DNA of 64,000 bases, taken from contig CM082580.2 of the NCBI GenBank assembly GCA_040954595.2, positions 11,594,001 to 11,658,000 of the forward strand, read 5' to 3'. Of this stretch, positions 1 through 12,800 are shown piece by piece. The stretch is from Balanoglossus misakiensis. Taxonomy: Eukaryota; Hemichordata. The notes beneath the pieces are model-generated. The model was not told the origin of the DNA. It did no database searches and worked only from the letters and a program-made list of their open reading frames with translations. The position numbers and the translations under genes are program-made. The first letter of the stretch is position 1; every line of letters begins with the position of its first letter.

Positions 1-347
1 GACTTGGACGTTCTGCCTCAGCATCGTGGATGAAAGTTGCATCTACGATAGCCGCTAACTTGCAAAAAACAACAGTCCTGCCAGGCAGATCTTCATTGGG
101 AGCACCAGTCTGTGGTTGGAGCTACCTTCTACTGATTCGTGCTTCATCTCATCGTTTCGAGCATGCATCGATCTTCTCTGGGTTCCGAGAAACTCAGTAA
201 AAACCGGCCGGTGTTCCGGCGATCGGATGATTGAGAGTCGCCCAGGCCCAGTTATCTTGTCAGAGAATAGGTCAAGCTGTCATCCTGATGGTATGGTCCT
301 TTATTTTGTGTGATGTATTGACTCTCATCTTTGAAAACATCTTACAG
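1..347 (+). other. Unresolved left edge of gene A
   Basis: By analogy with MAM domains 4 and 7, the N-terminal exon of MAM domain 1 (CxFE..DDFDW..DHTIG) should lie here. I find no intact copy in any + frame. A TGT-GGT-TGG triplet run at 111-119 recalls the C-G-W of such exons but the frame breaks soon after. The stretch may hold a decayed exon, an assembly defect, or only intron. Confidence 0.3.
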
Positions 348-848
348 AAAATGGATGGTTTGTGTACATCAACAACGAAAGCCCGCAAGTCCAAGGAGAC
401 GTCGCCCAGCTCATCAGCCCAGATGTCAACATGGTTGCAAATCAGCCTCAGTGTGTTTCGTTCTGGTAAGTGCAAATATTTCTTGTGACAGGTTCCAGAG
501 GTTCTTGTTGAGGTGTACTACTAGTGAGATCACCGGCTTTTGTTACTATTATAGCCCTGATCCGTTTCAAGCGTTCAAGCTTGTTTGTGTAATGTGTTAT
601 CAGGTATCACATGTTTGGATCACAAGTCGGAGCCTTGAATATTTACATCCGGAATGGCGGTGTTCTGGGTGATGTTGTCTGGACTAGAGAAAGTACCCAA
701 GGTGACGTTTGGAGACAAGCCCAGGTCAACATCCTCACAGCGAACAATGGTATCAGGCAGGTTGTCATAGAGGGTGTCCATGGTTACAAAATCCAGGGTG
801 ATATATCAATTGATGATGTCACTATTACCAATGGCTACTGTCTTCCAG
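348..848 (+). other. MAM domain 1 (incomplete) of gene A
   Basis: Exons 348-465 and 604-848. The intron splits the Trp codon of the FWYHMFG core (phase 2). The second exon then runs through to the GDISIDDV strand and the closing Cys. First member of the split-core class, with domains 4 and 7. The N-terminal strand exon is not found. Confidence 0.75.
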
Positions 849-3800
849 GTAGGTGCAGTACATTTGATGATTATATTATTGATTAATTAACACACAGCCC
901 TGAATATGGAAGAGTACTATCTCCACTGCAATATGTGTCCTAGCTTCACCAAAAAGATTTTAATCAGATCTGACAAGTAAATGTATCTCTATGACTATTT
1001 CAGATCTATGTGACTTTGAAGATGACACCCTGTGTGGTGGAACTCAAGATGCGACAGATGATTTCGACTGGAAGAGAGGCAGTGGGACCAGTCCGATGAT
1101 AGATCACACTTACGGTTCAACTGCAGGTTAGTGCCAAAGTTGGTGTGTGTGCATGTGGATGTAAGACTCTCTCACAGCCGGCTTGTTGGCCATTGAATTG
1201 CCATTTTAATCTGTCTTAAGTCAAGCTAAACTCTGTTTGGCATGTTTAGTACTTGGTGTGTCTATTTTGCCAGGGAAAGTGGTAATTCTGTTGCATGATA
1301 TGTTCTGGTCAGACGTTGTTTCTTTATTCTCCAACTAAGGTCACTACTTGGCAGTTCATGCATCAGACGCGAGCACTGGAGATACAGCCAGGTTCATCTC
1401 TGCTGTGTATCCAGGTGCCACAGCCAGTCAGTGTCTGACGTTTTACTACAATAGTCATGGAACTGACATTGCCACACTGAATGTGTACACTCGTATCCAA
1501 GGCAACCTGGGCCAAGTGTTATGGTCCAGAAATTCTGAGCAAGGAGATGGTTGGATTATTGGCCAGGTGACCGTTGATAGTGTCGGTGATTATCAGATAG
1601 TGTTTGAAGCAGTTTGTGGTAGTGGAACATCTGGATACTTGGCTATTGATGACTTCTATCTCACTGATGGAGAGTGCAACAAACCAGGTATGTGTGCTTC
1701 TGTTGTGATGTGCAACAGAAGAATGAATTGGATCAGTTGGGCTGATAGTTCATGAAGTTTAATTGCAGGAGAGTTTTTCTTCAGTTTGGATGTTGTGACT
1801 GAGAATCTAAAGAGGCAGTCAATTGTATATTGACTGCCTTTTCCTAGTCTATACTCATGTTCTTTTACGTGCAGTTTGCATTCCAACACATTGTGTCTGG
1901 TGACTTGCCAGGTGCATGCGATTTTGAAAACGGCATGTGTACCTGGACCAATGTTATTGTTGAAGACATAGTGGATTGGCAGCTTTGGCAAGGGACAACA
2001 TCACCAGGGAAGACAGGCCCGGACAATGACCACACCATTGGCAACCTCACAGGTAAGATGTGTAGGCCACAAAAAATACCTTTGAGTTTGGAAGCCAATG
2101 TGTACATGTTAGGCCACCAACAGGGGTCAGGTCTCAAAGAGTTCAAATGAAGCATACATGTATAGCATGTATGGTTCATTCATTCTCTCTTTCGCACCAC
2201 TTTCTTTCTGTAGGTACATACATATACACGGAAGGTTCTAATACAGCGAACGATGCATTCTCAATACTTCGTAGCGAACCCTTTATGGCATCTCCAGGCA
2301 ATGATAAATGCTTTGGTTTCTGGTATTACATGTTTGGGAACACCATGGGCACTCTGCAGGTTCACCTGGTGGTTGGCGACGTGAAGTCTCTCATTTGGTC
2401 TCTCAGCGGTGACCAGGGCACTCAGTGGTTTTATGCACAAATTGGTATCACCCAAGCTGTGGATTATCAGGTGAATTTGAATTTGCCCGGACAAGACTAA
2501 TATCTTGTGAAAGGGTGCTACAGTTTGGTCCAACTTCATTTCTCCCAGTGGCAATGTCTTATTTATCTATGGAGCAGTTTCAAACGTCGTTGCAATAAAG
2601 TGACAGAAAGCTTAAAATTAAGAATGAAATGTTGACCAAGGAAAGATTCTCTTCTGTATATTTGACAACTTTGTTTCTTTTTGTTTTTCACAATCAAAGA
2701 TACAATTCACAAGCATAAAAGGATATGGAGGAAGAACTGACATAGCTATTGATGATATAACATTCAGTGATGGATATTGCACAGGTAAAGATCAAAAGTT
2801 ACAGATAAATTTATCACCAATTCAGAGAAGTACAAGCTGTATCTCTGAAACTCCCAGTAAGACCTGAGTCCAATACACACCGACTTAAAGGCATTTGAAA
2901 TTGTCTGTTCCAGCTATACCAACCCAGTTTGCGTGTACGTTTGAATCGAATCTGTGCGGATGGACACAGTCTGCTATCGACGACTTCGACTGGACGAGGC
3001 AGCTTGGCAATACAGGAACCCCACACACAGGACCATCGCAGGACCATACAATTGGAGGTACTAGGTCCCTTCAATAAAACACCAACAGAATGTGCTGTTG
3101 TAGCGATCTTGTGTTTTTGAAACGTTTCCAGTGTCATTAAATCCATTAATAAGTGTTCCAAATGAGAAAACAATCTTTGTATTTCCAGATGCTGGATGGT
3201 ATCTCTACATAGAAAATTCTGACCCACAAGTTCAAGGTGATGTTGCTCAACTTTTGAGTCCTCTGGAGACTTTCAGTGCAAATGAGACACGGTGTCTTGA
3301 GTTCTGGTGAGTTTTCTGAGTATTATTGGCCTTCTCTTCAGATTAGCTTTATGTATCTTAATGTCTGAGATGAAGAAACTAAAATAATCAAAATGACTAT
3401 ATAGACTGGTAGATAAATATCAGCTCATGTGCCTGTGGTGTACTTCTTTACACAAGGTATCACATGTATGGGTCCCAAGTGGAAGCCCTCAATTTATACA
3501 TCCATGACGGTAACACGCTCGGCGAAGCCATCTGGACAAAACGTGGCACCCAAGGCAATGTGTGGAAGAAGGGACAGGTCAATGTTGTGTTTACCACTGA
3601 CGTCACCGGACAGGTTGTCATAGAAGGTGTCCATGGCTACCGTATCCATGGTGAAATTGCCATTGATGATGTGGGCATTTTAGATGATTACTATGGATAC
3701 TGTGATGCAGGTTTGGAATTTATTATGATTTCACATTTACCACAGATGTTGTTTTCTTTTTTGGCATTCATCAATCACCTGGTCTTCCTTGGTAAATGCA

Positions 3801-6800
3801 GGGTTTGGCACACTCACAGAAAATCCTGGAAAGTCATACACTTTGGAACCGGGATGACTGAAAGTCCATTCTGAAAATTTGTAATTTATTCTCAGAGAAA
3901 GTCCTGGAAAGTTGATTCAAACATTGCTGGAATGTCCTGGATTTTTGTTACACGATACTAAAAATCACAAAGCCTGATATTTTGCCTTGGCAGATGACAT
4001 CTGTGATTTTGAAGATGTAACTAATTTATGTGGTGGAAGTCAAGACACATCAGACAGTATGGACTGGATGGTGGCCAGTAATGGAAACCCAGTGAAGGAT
4101 CACACTTACGCCAGTGTTTTAGGTATGACTGCAATGTTCTGCCTGAGTGGGTACCTGCCAGGTGGCCATGATTGTCCGTCTGTTGGCCTGTGTCTGTCTG
4201 TATATGAGATAGACATCTCTGTCTCTGTCCATCTGTCTTAGCCTCTCTTTATTTGTCTCTCCTTGTCTTTTTCTATCTCTGCCTCGTCATCACTGTCTGT
4301 GTCTCTTTAATCCCTTATCTCTTTCCCTAATCTGATCTCTTAATCATCCTCTGTACTGGGACTCCTGCTTATCTGGAATAATTTATTGTTATATAAATGA
4401 TTATTTACTTCTGATTATTTTACTGTAGGTCATTACTTAGCGGTCCAATCATGCAGTCCAGGAGATACAGCAAGGTTCATCTCTGCTGTGTACCCTGGTG
4501 CCACAGCCAGTCAGTGTCTGGCGTTTTACTACAACAGTCATGGAACTGACATTGCCACACTGAATGTGTACACTCGTATCCAAGGCAACCTGGGCCAAGT
4601 GTTGTGGTCCAGAAATTCTGAGCAAGGAGATGGTTGGATTATTGGCCAGGTGACCGTTGATAGTGTTGGTGATTATCAGATAGTGTTCGAAGCAGTTTGT
4701 GGAAGTGGAACATCTGGATACTTGGCTATCGATGACTTCTATCTCTCTGATGGAGCTTGCAACAAACCAGGTAGGTGTGAATGACACTATGTTGGTGATT
4801 GTTTAGTCATTGAAAATGTTTTTGAAAGTTTGTATGAAGCTTTTATAAGTGGGACCACAGAAATATACAAAAAGTCCATATAATTGGTATAAAAAAACTT
4901 AGCGGTACACATGAAAACAATTAACTTAATTGTTGTCCATACTTAAAGGTACATGTGACTTTGAGAATGGTTTGTGTACGTGGAGCAATGAACTTGACAA
5001 TGATGACATAGAATGGGAGTTGATGCAAGGACCGACAGACACCAGCAACACTGGCCCTGACGCAGATCACACCTATGGCAATGCTACAGGTAAGATGCAA
5101 CACTCAGTACTGGTGGTCATATATAAATGCAGGTTCTGTATTCATCAGTGTGATTAGTTTGTTCTTGTATTGATAGTGTGCTAGAAGTGTTTATGCATTG
5201 ATTTCACTTGTGATGGTACCATTGAAGGAGTATAGTGAAAATTGGGTCTGTCATGACACAGGCACGTAGATCTGGCCAATTTTTACTATAGACAACATGT
5301 TTATAAATATGAATGACTGTGTTTTACAGGTACATATATCTACACCGAGTCGTCTAACACTGCGGGCGGGGCCTTTGCCATGCTGGTCAGTGAACCGTTC
5401 ATGGCATCCCCTGGCAACAGCAAGTGTTTGCAGTTCTGGTACAACATGTACGGATCGGGCATTGGCACCTTGTTGGTGGAACAGGTCAGCGGTTCCCGGA
5501 GAACCACGCTGTGGTCGGTCATGGGAAATCAGGGAAGTGGATGGAATTTTGGCCAGATTGGCTTGCAACCGTATGAAGATTATCAGGTAAACTGGAATCG
5601 AATCTGTATGGTACTAGAGGGAACACACAGGTAGCTGTTACCATCTGTTTGCAAAAATCATTGAAACTATTAAAATCATTGAAAAATCAATTGAATTAAT
5701 GTAGAAATATGAAATTAAGTTCAAAGGAAAGTTTGTTGAAAGAGACAACAAACTTTCCTATGCAACTTCTGGATTTGAAGATACATGTCATTTCATAGTG
5801 AAGGACATGAATATGAAAATGATCAGTCTTTGAATTCATCCCTTGTAATGTCTTTTATAAGCAAAAGAAAACTGAATTTGTTTCGTATTTGTTTTCTTTG
5901 CACACTCAGCTTGTTTTCACCAGTAGAAGAAGAGGCACAAAAGGCGATGTTGGTTTGGATGACATCAGCGTAACAGATGGCTTCTGTGCAGGTAAAATTA
6001 TCTGAATTTTAAAGATTAGAACAAGACACTGTACAGGACGTTTAAGATACATACCAACGATTTTTAAAAGAATTGACAATTGTGAAATGTTACATCAACT
6101 ATTGTCGCTTTCGTACTCCTTGACATACTATAAAACCAATGGCTTTGAATTTTTACCATATTCCAGCGTCTCCTGCACAAATACCATGTACCTTTGAGAA
6201 TGATATCTGTGGGTGGACCCAGTCGACGTCCGATGTGTTTGATTGGACGAGGAGTCAGGGTGAGACAGATTCGCCCCACACTGGACCATCTAAGGACCAT
6301 ACTATTGGAGGTAGGGTTTGTTTAAGAACTTTAGAACTTTTGATTGTGTGATTCAATGGAAGTGTCTGCTGTGATAATAAAGCAGGTTATCTTTAGACAA
6401 CAAAATTCAGTGTAGAATATAGATGTTTTAAATGCATTAATGCATCTGTTATAGTTGTGACTGTGAGACAAGGACTTAATATGTTCAACATATTTTGCAC
6501 AAACATGACATTATTCAGAAGTTTCCTTGCAAAAAATAAGCTTTGTTTGTGTTTATGTGAAATCTTACAGATGGTGGATGGTACATGTACATAGAAAATG
6601 ACAGTGTATACAATGAGGGGGACACAGCCCAGCTCGTCAGTACAAGTGTATTCATGCTGGCAGACCAACCCAAATGTCTGACATTCTGGTAAGAAAAAAT
6701 GAACCCTCTCACTCTTATGTTCCAGTGCATGAACAGTTCTAACTTTTTCAAGTGATCAGTTTAATCTATTTTTCAAGAGGAATGTATTCAGATAGATCGA

Positions 6801-9800
6801 CAATTCAACCACCCTTAGGGTATCATGTCATTTTCAGGTATCACATGTATGGATCGCAGATAGAACAACTCAATGTCTATCTTCAAGTGGGTGTGGCACT
6901 CGGTCTGCCAGTTTGGACGTCTCAAGGCACACAGGGTGACGTCTGGAGGAAGTCGAGGGTCAACCTCATCTCTGCAACTGATGGCAACAGGCAGGTTGTC
7001 ATGGAGGGTGTCCATGGTTACAGAATCCATGGCGATATTGCCATTGATGATGTCAGCATCATTGACGGCTACTGTGTGTCGGGTAAGATTTAAAGTAACC
7101 ACAGTTTCACTCAAGTATGGTATCTTAGGTTAGTTTTACATAAGGACAAAAATGTTTGAGTTGTATAATGATAAATGCACAAGGATCTTCAGTATGTGAT
7201 TCTTTGAAAACTCCCATGATCTACTGTTTTATGATTGGTAAGAGAATACAGCTAACATACTTTTTATTCACTCACTAATGGTTCTATAATTACCCAGCAA
7301 AGTCGTAAGGAGTTTTTCAATATGTCAAAACGATCTTTTGTCTTGATTTGTCAATTTTAGATGACATTTGTGACTTTGAAGATAACGCTTTGTGTGGAGG
7401 TGTACAGGATCCAGCGGATGATTTTGATTGGACGTTGGGCAGTGGAGGTATCGTACCTACCCTTCCAAATGATCACACATATACAACGAATTCAGGTATG
7501 TGTCTATCTAGAGAAATGTCATGGGGAAACTGGTCACAGATTCAAATCACATGATCTTCATCCGTGGTCCATGAATCTGGTGTGGTCTAGATCATTGGAC
7601 GACAGGATTGGCCAAATCAGTCCACTTGATCACCAGATTGGCCAATCTCTCCATGATCGTCGGATCAAAGATTGGTCTAATCTGTCCCAATCACCAGACT
7701 CAGGGTTGGGCTGATCAGTGATCTGTCCAGATGCACCGGACCACATGGTGTGTGTGGTCTAAATCGTTTGGTCAGCCTTGGCCAATCTGTCCCAATCATT
7801 GGACCATGGAGAAGAATAATCTGAATCTATCTTCCAGCAAGGAAGGATGCCTCAAGTTAAACCGGTATACATGTACCCATCCAATCATTCATTTATTCAT
7901 TCATTCATTCATTACAGGTCATTATCTGTACATCCAAAGTGGTGATGGCAATGTTGGTGACAAAGCAAGATACTGGTCTCCTAGTTACACTGCTTCCACC
8001 AACAAGCAGTGCCTGACGTTCTACTACAACAATGATGGTGCTGACATTGCCACCCTGAATGTGTTCAGTAGTATCCAAGGCAACCTGGGCCAAGTCTTGT
8101 GGTCCCGAAACTCTGAGCAAGGAGATGGTTGGATTATTGGTCAGGTGACCGTTGATAGTGTTGGTGATTATCAGATAGTGTTTGAGGCAGTTTGTGGTAG
8201 TGGAACATCTGGATACTTGGCTATTGATGACTTCTATCTCACTGATGGAGAGTGCTATGGTCAAGGTAATATTACAATACTTTTTATTTTACCAATTATA
8301 CATCCTTAATGTTGCTTGCCAATTTAATGTGATCACTGATGTTCCTACTGCACACAGGGGAATGTGATTTTGAGAATGGTCGTTGTACTTGGAGCAATGA
8401 GCAGGTGAATGATGAACTGGAGTGGTTACTCAATAAAGGTTCAACGTCAACAACAAAGAGCGGACCAGAAACGGATCACACTCTGGGCAATGAAAACGGT
8501 AATGTGAAATCTGAATTGTCAAATTTTTTATGGTGTCCGTGTCACTTATTTCGTGGTTATGATAATGTGGGAAGATAAAATGTTCTGTACTTCATTATCA
8601 TGTTCTGTGATGCACTTACATCACAGTTTGTGTGCTTTAGTACATCATCACCACATGCATGAATTTGTGTTTAATACATCTCCATATTTCGTGTACTAAT
8701 GATCTATTGTGTCATATTTCAGGCACATATCTCTATTTTGAAAGCTCAAATGCAGCCATCGGCTCAAGGGCAGTGTTGATCAGCGAGCCATTCATGGAAC
8801 TGCCGGGCAGCTACAAATGCCTGGAGTTCTGGTACCACATGAGAGGACCATCAGTTGGAACGCTCCAGATTGACCAATTAATTGGAGTGAATAAAACGGT
8901 TGTGTGGTCACTGACTGGTGAACAAGACGATGATTGGTTGTATGGTAGAGTGAGTCTTTACCAAGACAGTGACTACCAGGTATAAATGCCTGTAGATTAC
9001 TTATATCTACTCAAAAGGCTTAAATCCTCTGGGTCTCCCTTTATGATTTCCTGACCCTTTTAGAACCACAAGTCCCTGAATGCCTTTTTTGGAAGTTTTA
9101 TTCTGTGTGGTCAGAGATACGCATGCTCCTACCGGAACTGGTAAACTTCGTAATTTATTTCAACACAAACTTTATTCACTATTTGTCAACTTCTTTTGTC
9201 AGATTATTTTTACTGTTGTGTCTGGAGGGAGCAAAGGAGATGTTGCACTTGATGACATAGCGACTACAGATGGCTACTGTGCAGGTATAGTACGGCTTTA
9301 AATGTATATTCGAACATTCGATAAATATTACTGTACCCAACGTTAGGTGATTTTGTGGTTTGTATTTTTGGCACATGAACTGGTTAGAACTTATTTGTAC
9401 ATTGTGTTCATGCACACATTAATAATATTTCATATTCATATTCAAACACTAAAATCTATGTTTTCAGCATTTCCTGACGGTGCCGCGCCCACTTCTCCAC
9501 CGACTTCTGCATCAGCCACCACGGCTGGGTTCACCACCATTGTAACGCCCATGCCCATTGGTCCAGATAATTGCGACTTTGAAACAGGGCTGTGTGATTG
9601 GTCACAAGTCAGCACCGATGATTTTAATTGGGTCAGACAGACTGGTCCAACGTCAAGTACTGCTACCGGTCCAACTGGGGATCACACTTCTGGCAGTAGG
9701 TGTTTTCAGTTTTAAAACTTGACGATATACAGTTTCAGTAACGGAAAGTATAATTGCTCATAATATAGAGGAAAAGAAATGCTGTCCAAAAGTGACATAT

Positions 9801-12800
9801 TCAGTTCCTCTGGAGTACAAGCAATGTTTCAAGTGGTCTGTAACTGCAATAACTACTTTCTGTTCAAACAGGTGGATACTACATGTATATTGAAGCAAGC
9901 AACCAAGTTCTAGGCGACAAAGCTCAGCTGATCAGCACTCCGGTGGTGTCCAACAAAGATGCCTGTTTCCACTTCTGGTATCACATGTACGGTTCACACA
10001 TGGGGACGCTGACCGTCTACACCGCCAGCGGCTCAGCACTTGGCAGTCCAATATGGACCAGAAGTGGAATGCAAGGCAGTGTCTGGAGATATGCATCTGT
10101 GACCATCACTACGAGAGACCAGTTTCAGGTAAGGAAAACCATCACCAAGTTCTTTTCTATGTTTTTAATGAAACAGGTGCTTTTCACTGGCATTTGTACT
10201 GGTGCAAGACACATCTAAGTTTCCATCACAGTTTAACCATAACTTGTGTTGTCTTGAAAACCGATTGATGAAACCATAGTGAGATTTTCTTTCTACTGCA
10301 GATTGTCATCGAGGGTGAAGTTGGTGAGTCGTTTGAAAGTGATATTGCCATTGATGATGTCAGACTAGACTTCGGTCCTTGCCCACAAGGTTTGTGCTGT
10401 TGTACACTATCGTTCACCATACTTTCTTAGATGTTTTGTGGGTGTCTTTGGTATCATTACTTCCATGTCATATGTTGTCCTCGCAATTGAAATCTTCTTT
10501 AATTGTCAGTTAGTGAACTGTACATTTATCAGTGTGACAATTCTCCACATGTATTTCTCACTCATATTCTCAATATAGTGACTCCGAGTCCCGGTGGATC
10601 GGTCAGATACTGTGACTTTGAAAACAGCTACGTTGCCTGTGGTTACGACCAGGAGTATGTGACTGATGACTTTGACTGGACCGAGGCCTCTGGTAGCACA
10701 TCGTCAACCGGCACAGGTCCAAGTGTGGACCATACAACTGGCACTAGTTCGGGTAGGTTTCTTGTTCAGGGCCATGTCTGCTCTATCACAGACACATCTC
10801 CAGGAATACATGTTGTTATCACTAACTGTTGTAACAGGTAAGAAAGAGAATACAGTTTAAAAATTTATTGCTTTGTCCAAATAGGTATGTATTTGTACAC
10901 TGAAACATCTGCCCCTCGTATCACTGGTGACAGGAGTGTGCTGTACACTCCTGCCTATCCACAAACATCTGGAGATTGTCTGGATTTCTGGTATCACATG
11001 TATGGATCTAACATCGGTGAACTGCATGTATACACAAAGGTAAGCCTTCATTAAAGTTTTTCTCAAGAAAAAAGTCGAGTGGTTACAACAATTTCTGAGC
11101 TTAATTTCAGACTTTTTTCACTGGTATTTAAACTTGTAGGTGCGTCTTAACCAGTTAAATAGCATCTCTTATGTGTAGATGTAAAAAGTGTTCACTGCTG
11201 TTGAAAGTCTCTTGAAATGCATCATAACAATATCATCTTTGTCATAAATAAAATTACGCAAATCAGTTTGCTTTTCAGTATAAAGCTCCCCGAAACTTGT
11301 TTTACAGACAAACAACCAACTCAGCAATCTCGTTTGGAGTAGAAGTGGCGACTTCGGTGATCGCTGGAATTTTGGTCAGGTTTCCTTGGTGACCAACGAC
11401 ATCTACCAGATCGTGTTTGAGTCAGTCAGAGGAGATGGTAGCTATGGTGATATCGCCCTTGATGATGTTTCTGTCAATGTCGGAGCTTGTGCAGTACCCG
11501 GAGAGTGTACCTTTGAGAAGATTTCATGCACCTGGACAAATGTACAGGGAGACGACGATTTTGATTGGCTGGTGGGCAGTGGAAGCACCACCACACCTGG
11601 TACAGGACCTTCGATCGACCACACTACTGGCACTAATGGTGGTAAGTAACTCGACTTTCGGGAATTTTCAACTTCTGAAACTTCTGAATATAATAGTCTG
11701 AGTTGTCCGTTCTTCAAAATTATCTTCCAAATCTGTAGGTTGAATAAGAATGCTGTATCCATTTTCACACTCATGCAAGCAAATATCAGAGATATTGCTG
11801 CCATCAGGGCAGATTGGTATAGTAGTGTACTTTTTGGGTGTTGCTCAAAAGCAGACAAACATGTGTTCTCTCTCTCCTGGAAGGTAAATATCTATATCTC
11901 GAGGCCACAAATCAGCAAATGGCAGGAGAAGTGGCCAGATTGGTCAATCTGATATCAGAACCCACTTCACCATCTGGACACTGTTTGAAATTCTGGTACC
12001 ACATGAATGGGACTGATGTTGGCGCACTTCGAGTCGTGTTGAAGGAACAGTTTGGTATGGAACGTGTCATATGGGAGCTCTCTGAAGAGAATGAAGACGA
12101 ATGGTTTGAAGGACAGGTTGGCATTGATACTGATCAGTATTATGAGGTATGTATGGTAATTAATGCTTAACTTTTTTTAACAACAATCTCAGTAACCTGA
12201 CGAGTGTTTCAGTAAAAATATTTGTGTGGTATTAACATGTATCTATATATACAGAATATTGTTGTGAATGTTACAGCTGCTGAAACGTGGCAGGAAGGCT
12301 TTGAAAATTCTTGTTTCAATTTCCTGTGTATTGTTTTATTCCCAGGTGTTCTTTGAAGGTGTCAGTGGCAATGGCGAGTTGGGTGATATAGCATTGGACG
12401 ATATCTCGTTTGCTTATTCCTACTGTGGAAGTAAGTGATGATGATGATGATGACAATGATGATGATGATGATGATGATGACGATGACGACGATGATGACG
12501 ATGACAACGTCGACGACGACGACAACCATGCCCAGTTGGTACGCATCTTTTTATGAAGTTCTTGGTATTCTCTATACATCTAATTTTTATTTCACCTTTA
12601 TTTCACCATTGTGCATCAGTACAACCAATCGATGCTGTTCCGACTGCTGTACCCACCATACCACCAATGCCACCAACAACAACTGTACCAACGACAGGTA
12701 AGTTGTGAATAACGTGATTACCTTTCTTTGTCAAGAACTTCACTGTTACTTAAGAAGTAGAATCTCAAAACATTTGACAGGATACTCCTCTGGTTTTACT

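Larger units (their letters stand above)
7361..8265 (+). other. MAM domain 8 of gene A
   Basis: Exons 7361-7495 ([16 protein letters not shown]) and 7918-8265 ([17 protein letters not shown]). The C-terminal half matches domains 2 and 5 almost exactly. The first half of the long exon has diverged. Confidence 0.87.

Noticed and set aside
12435-12520. Met- or Ser-rich frames over the GAT/GAC run
   Set aside because: A microsatellite in an intron right after a good donor site; no protein-like composition.
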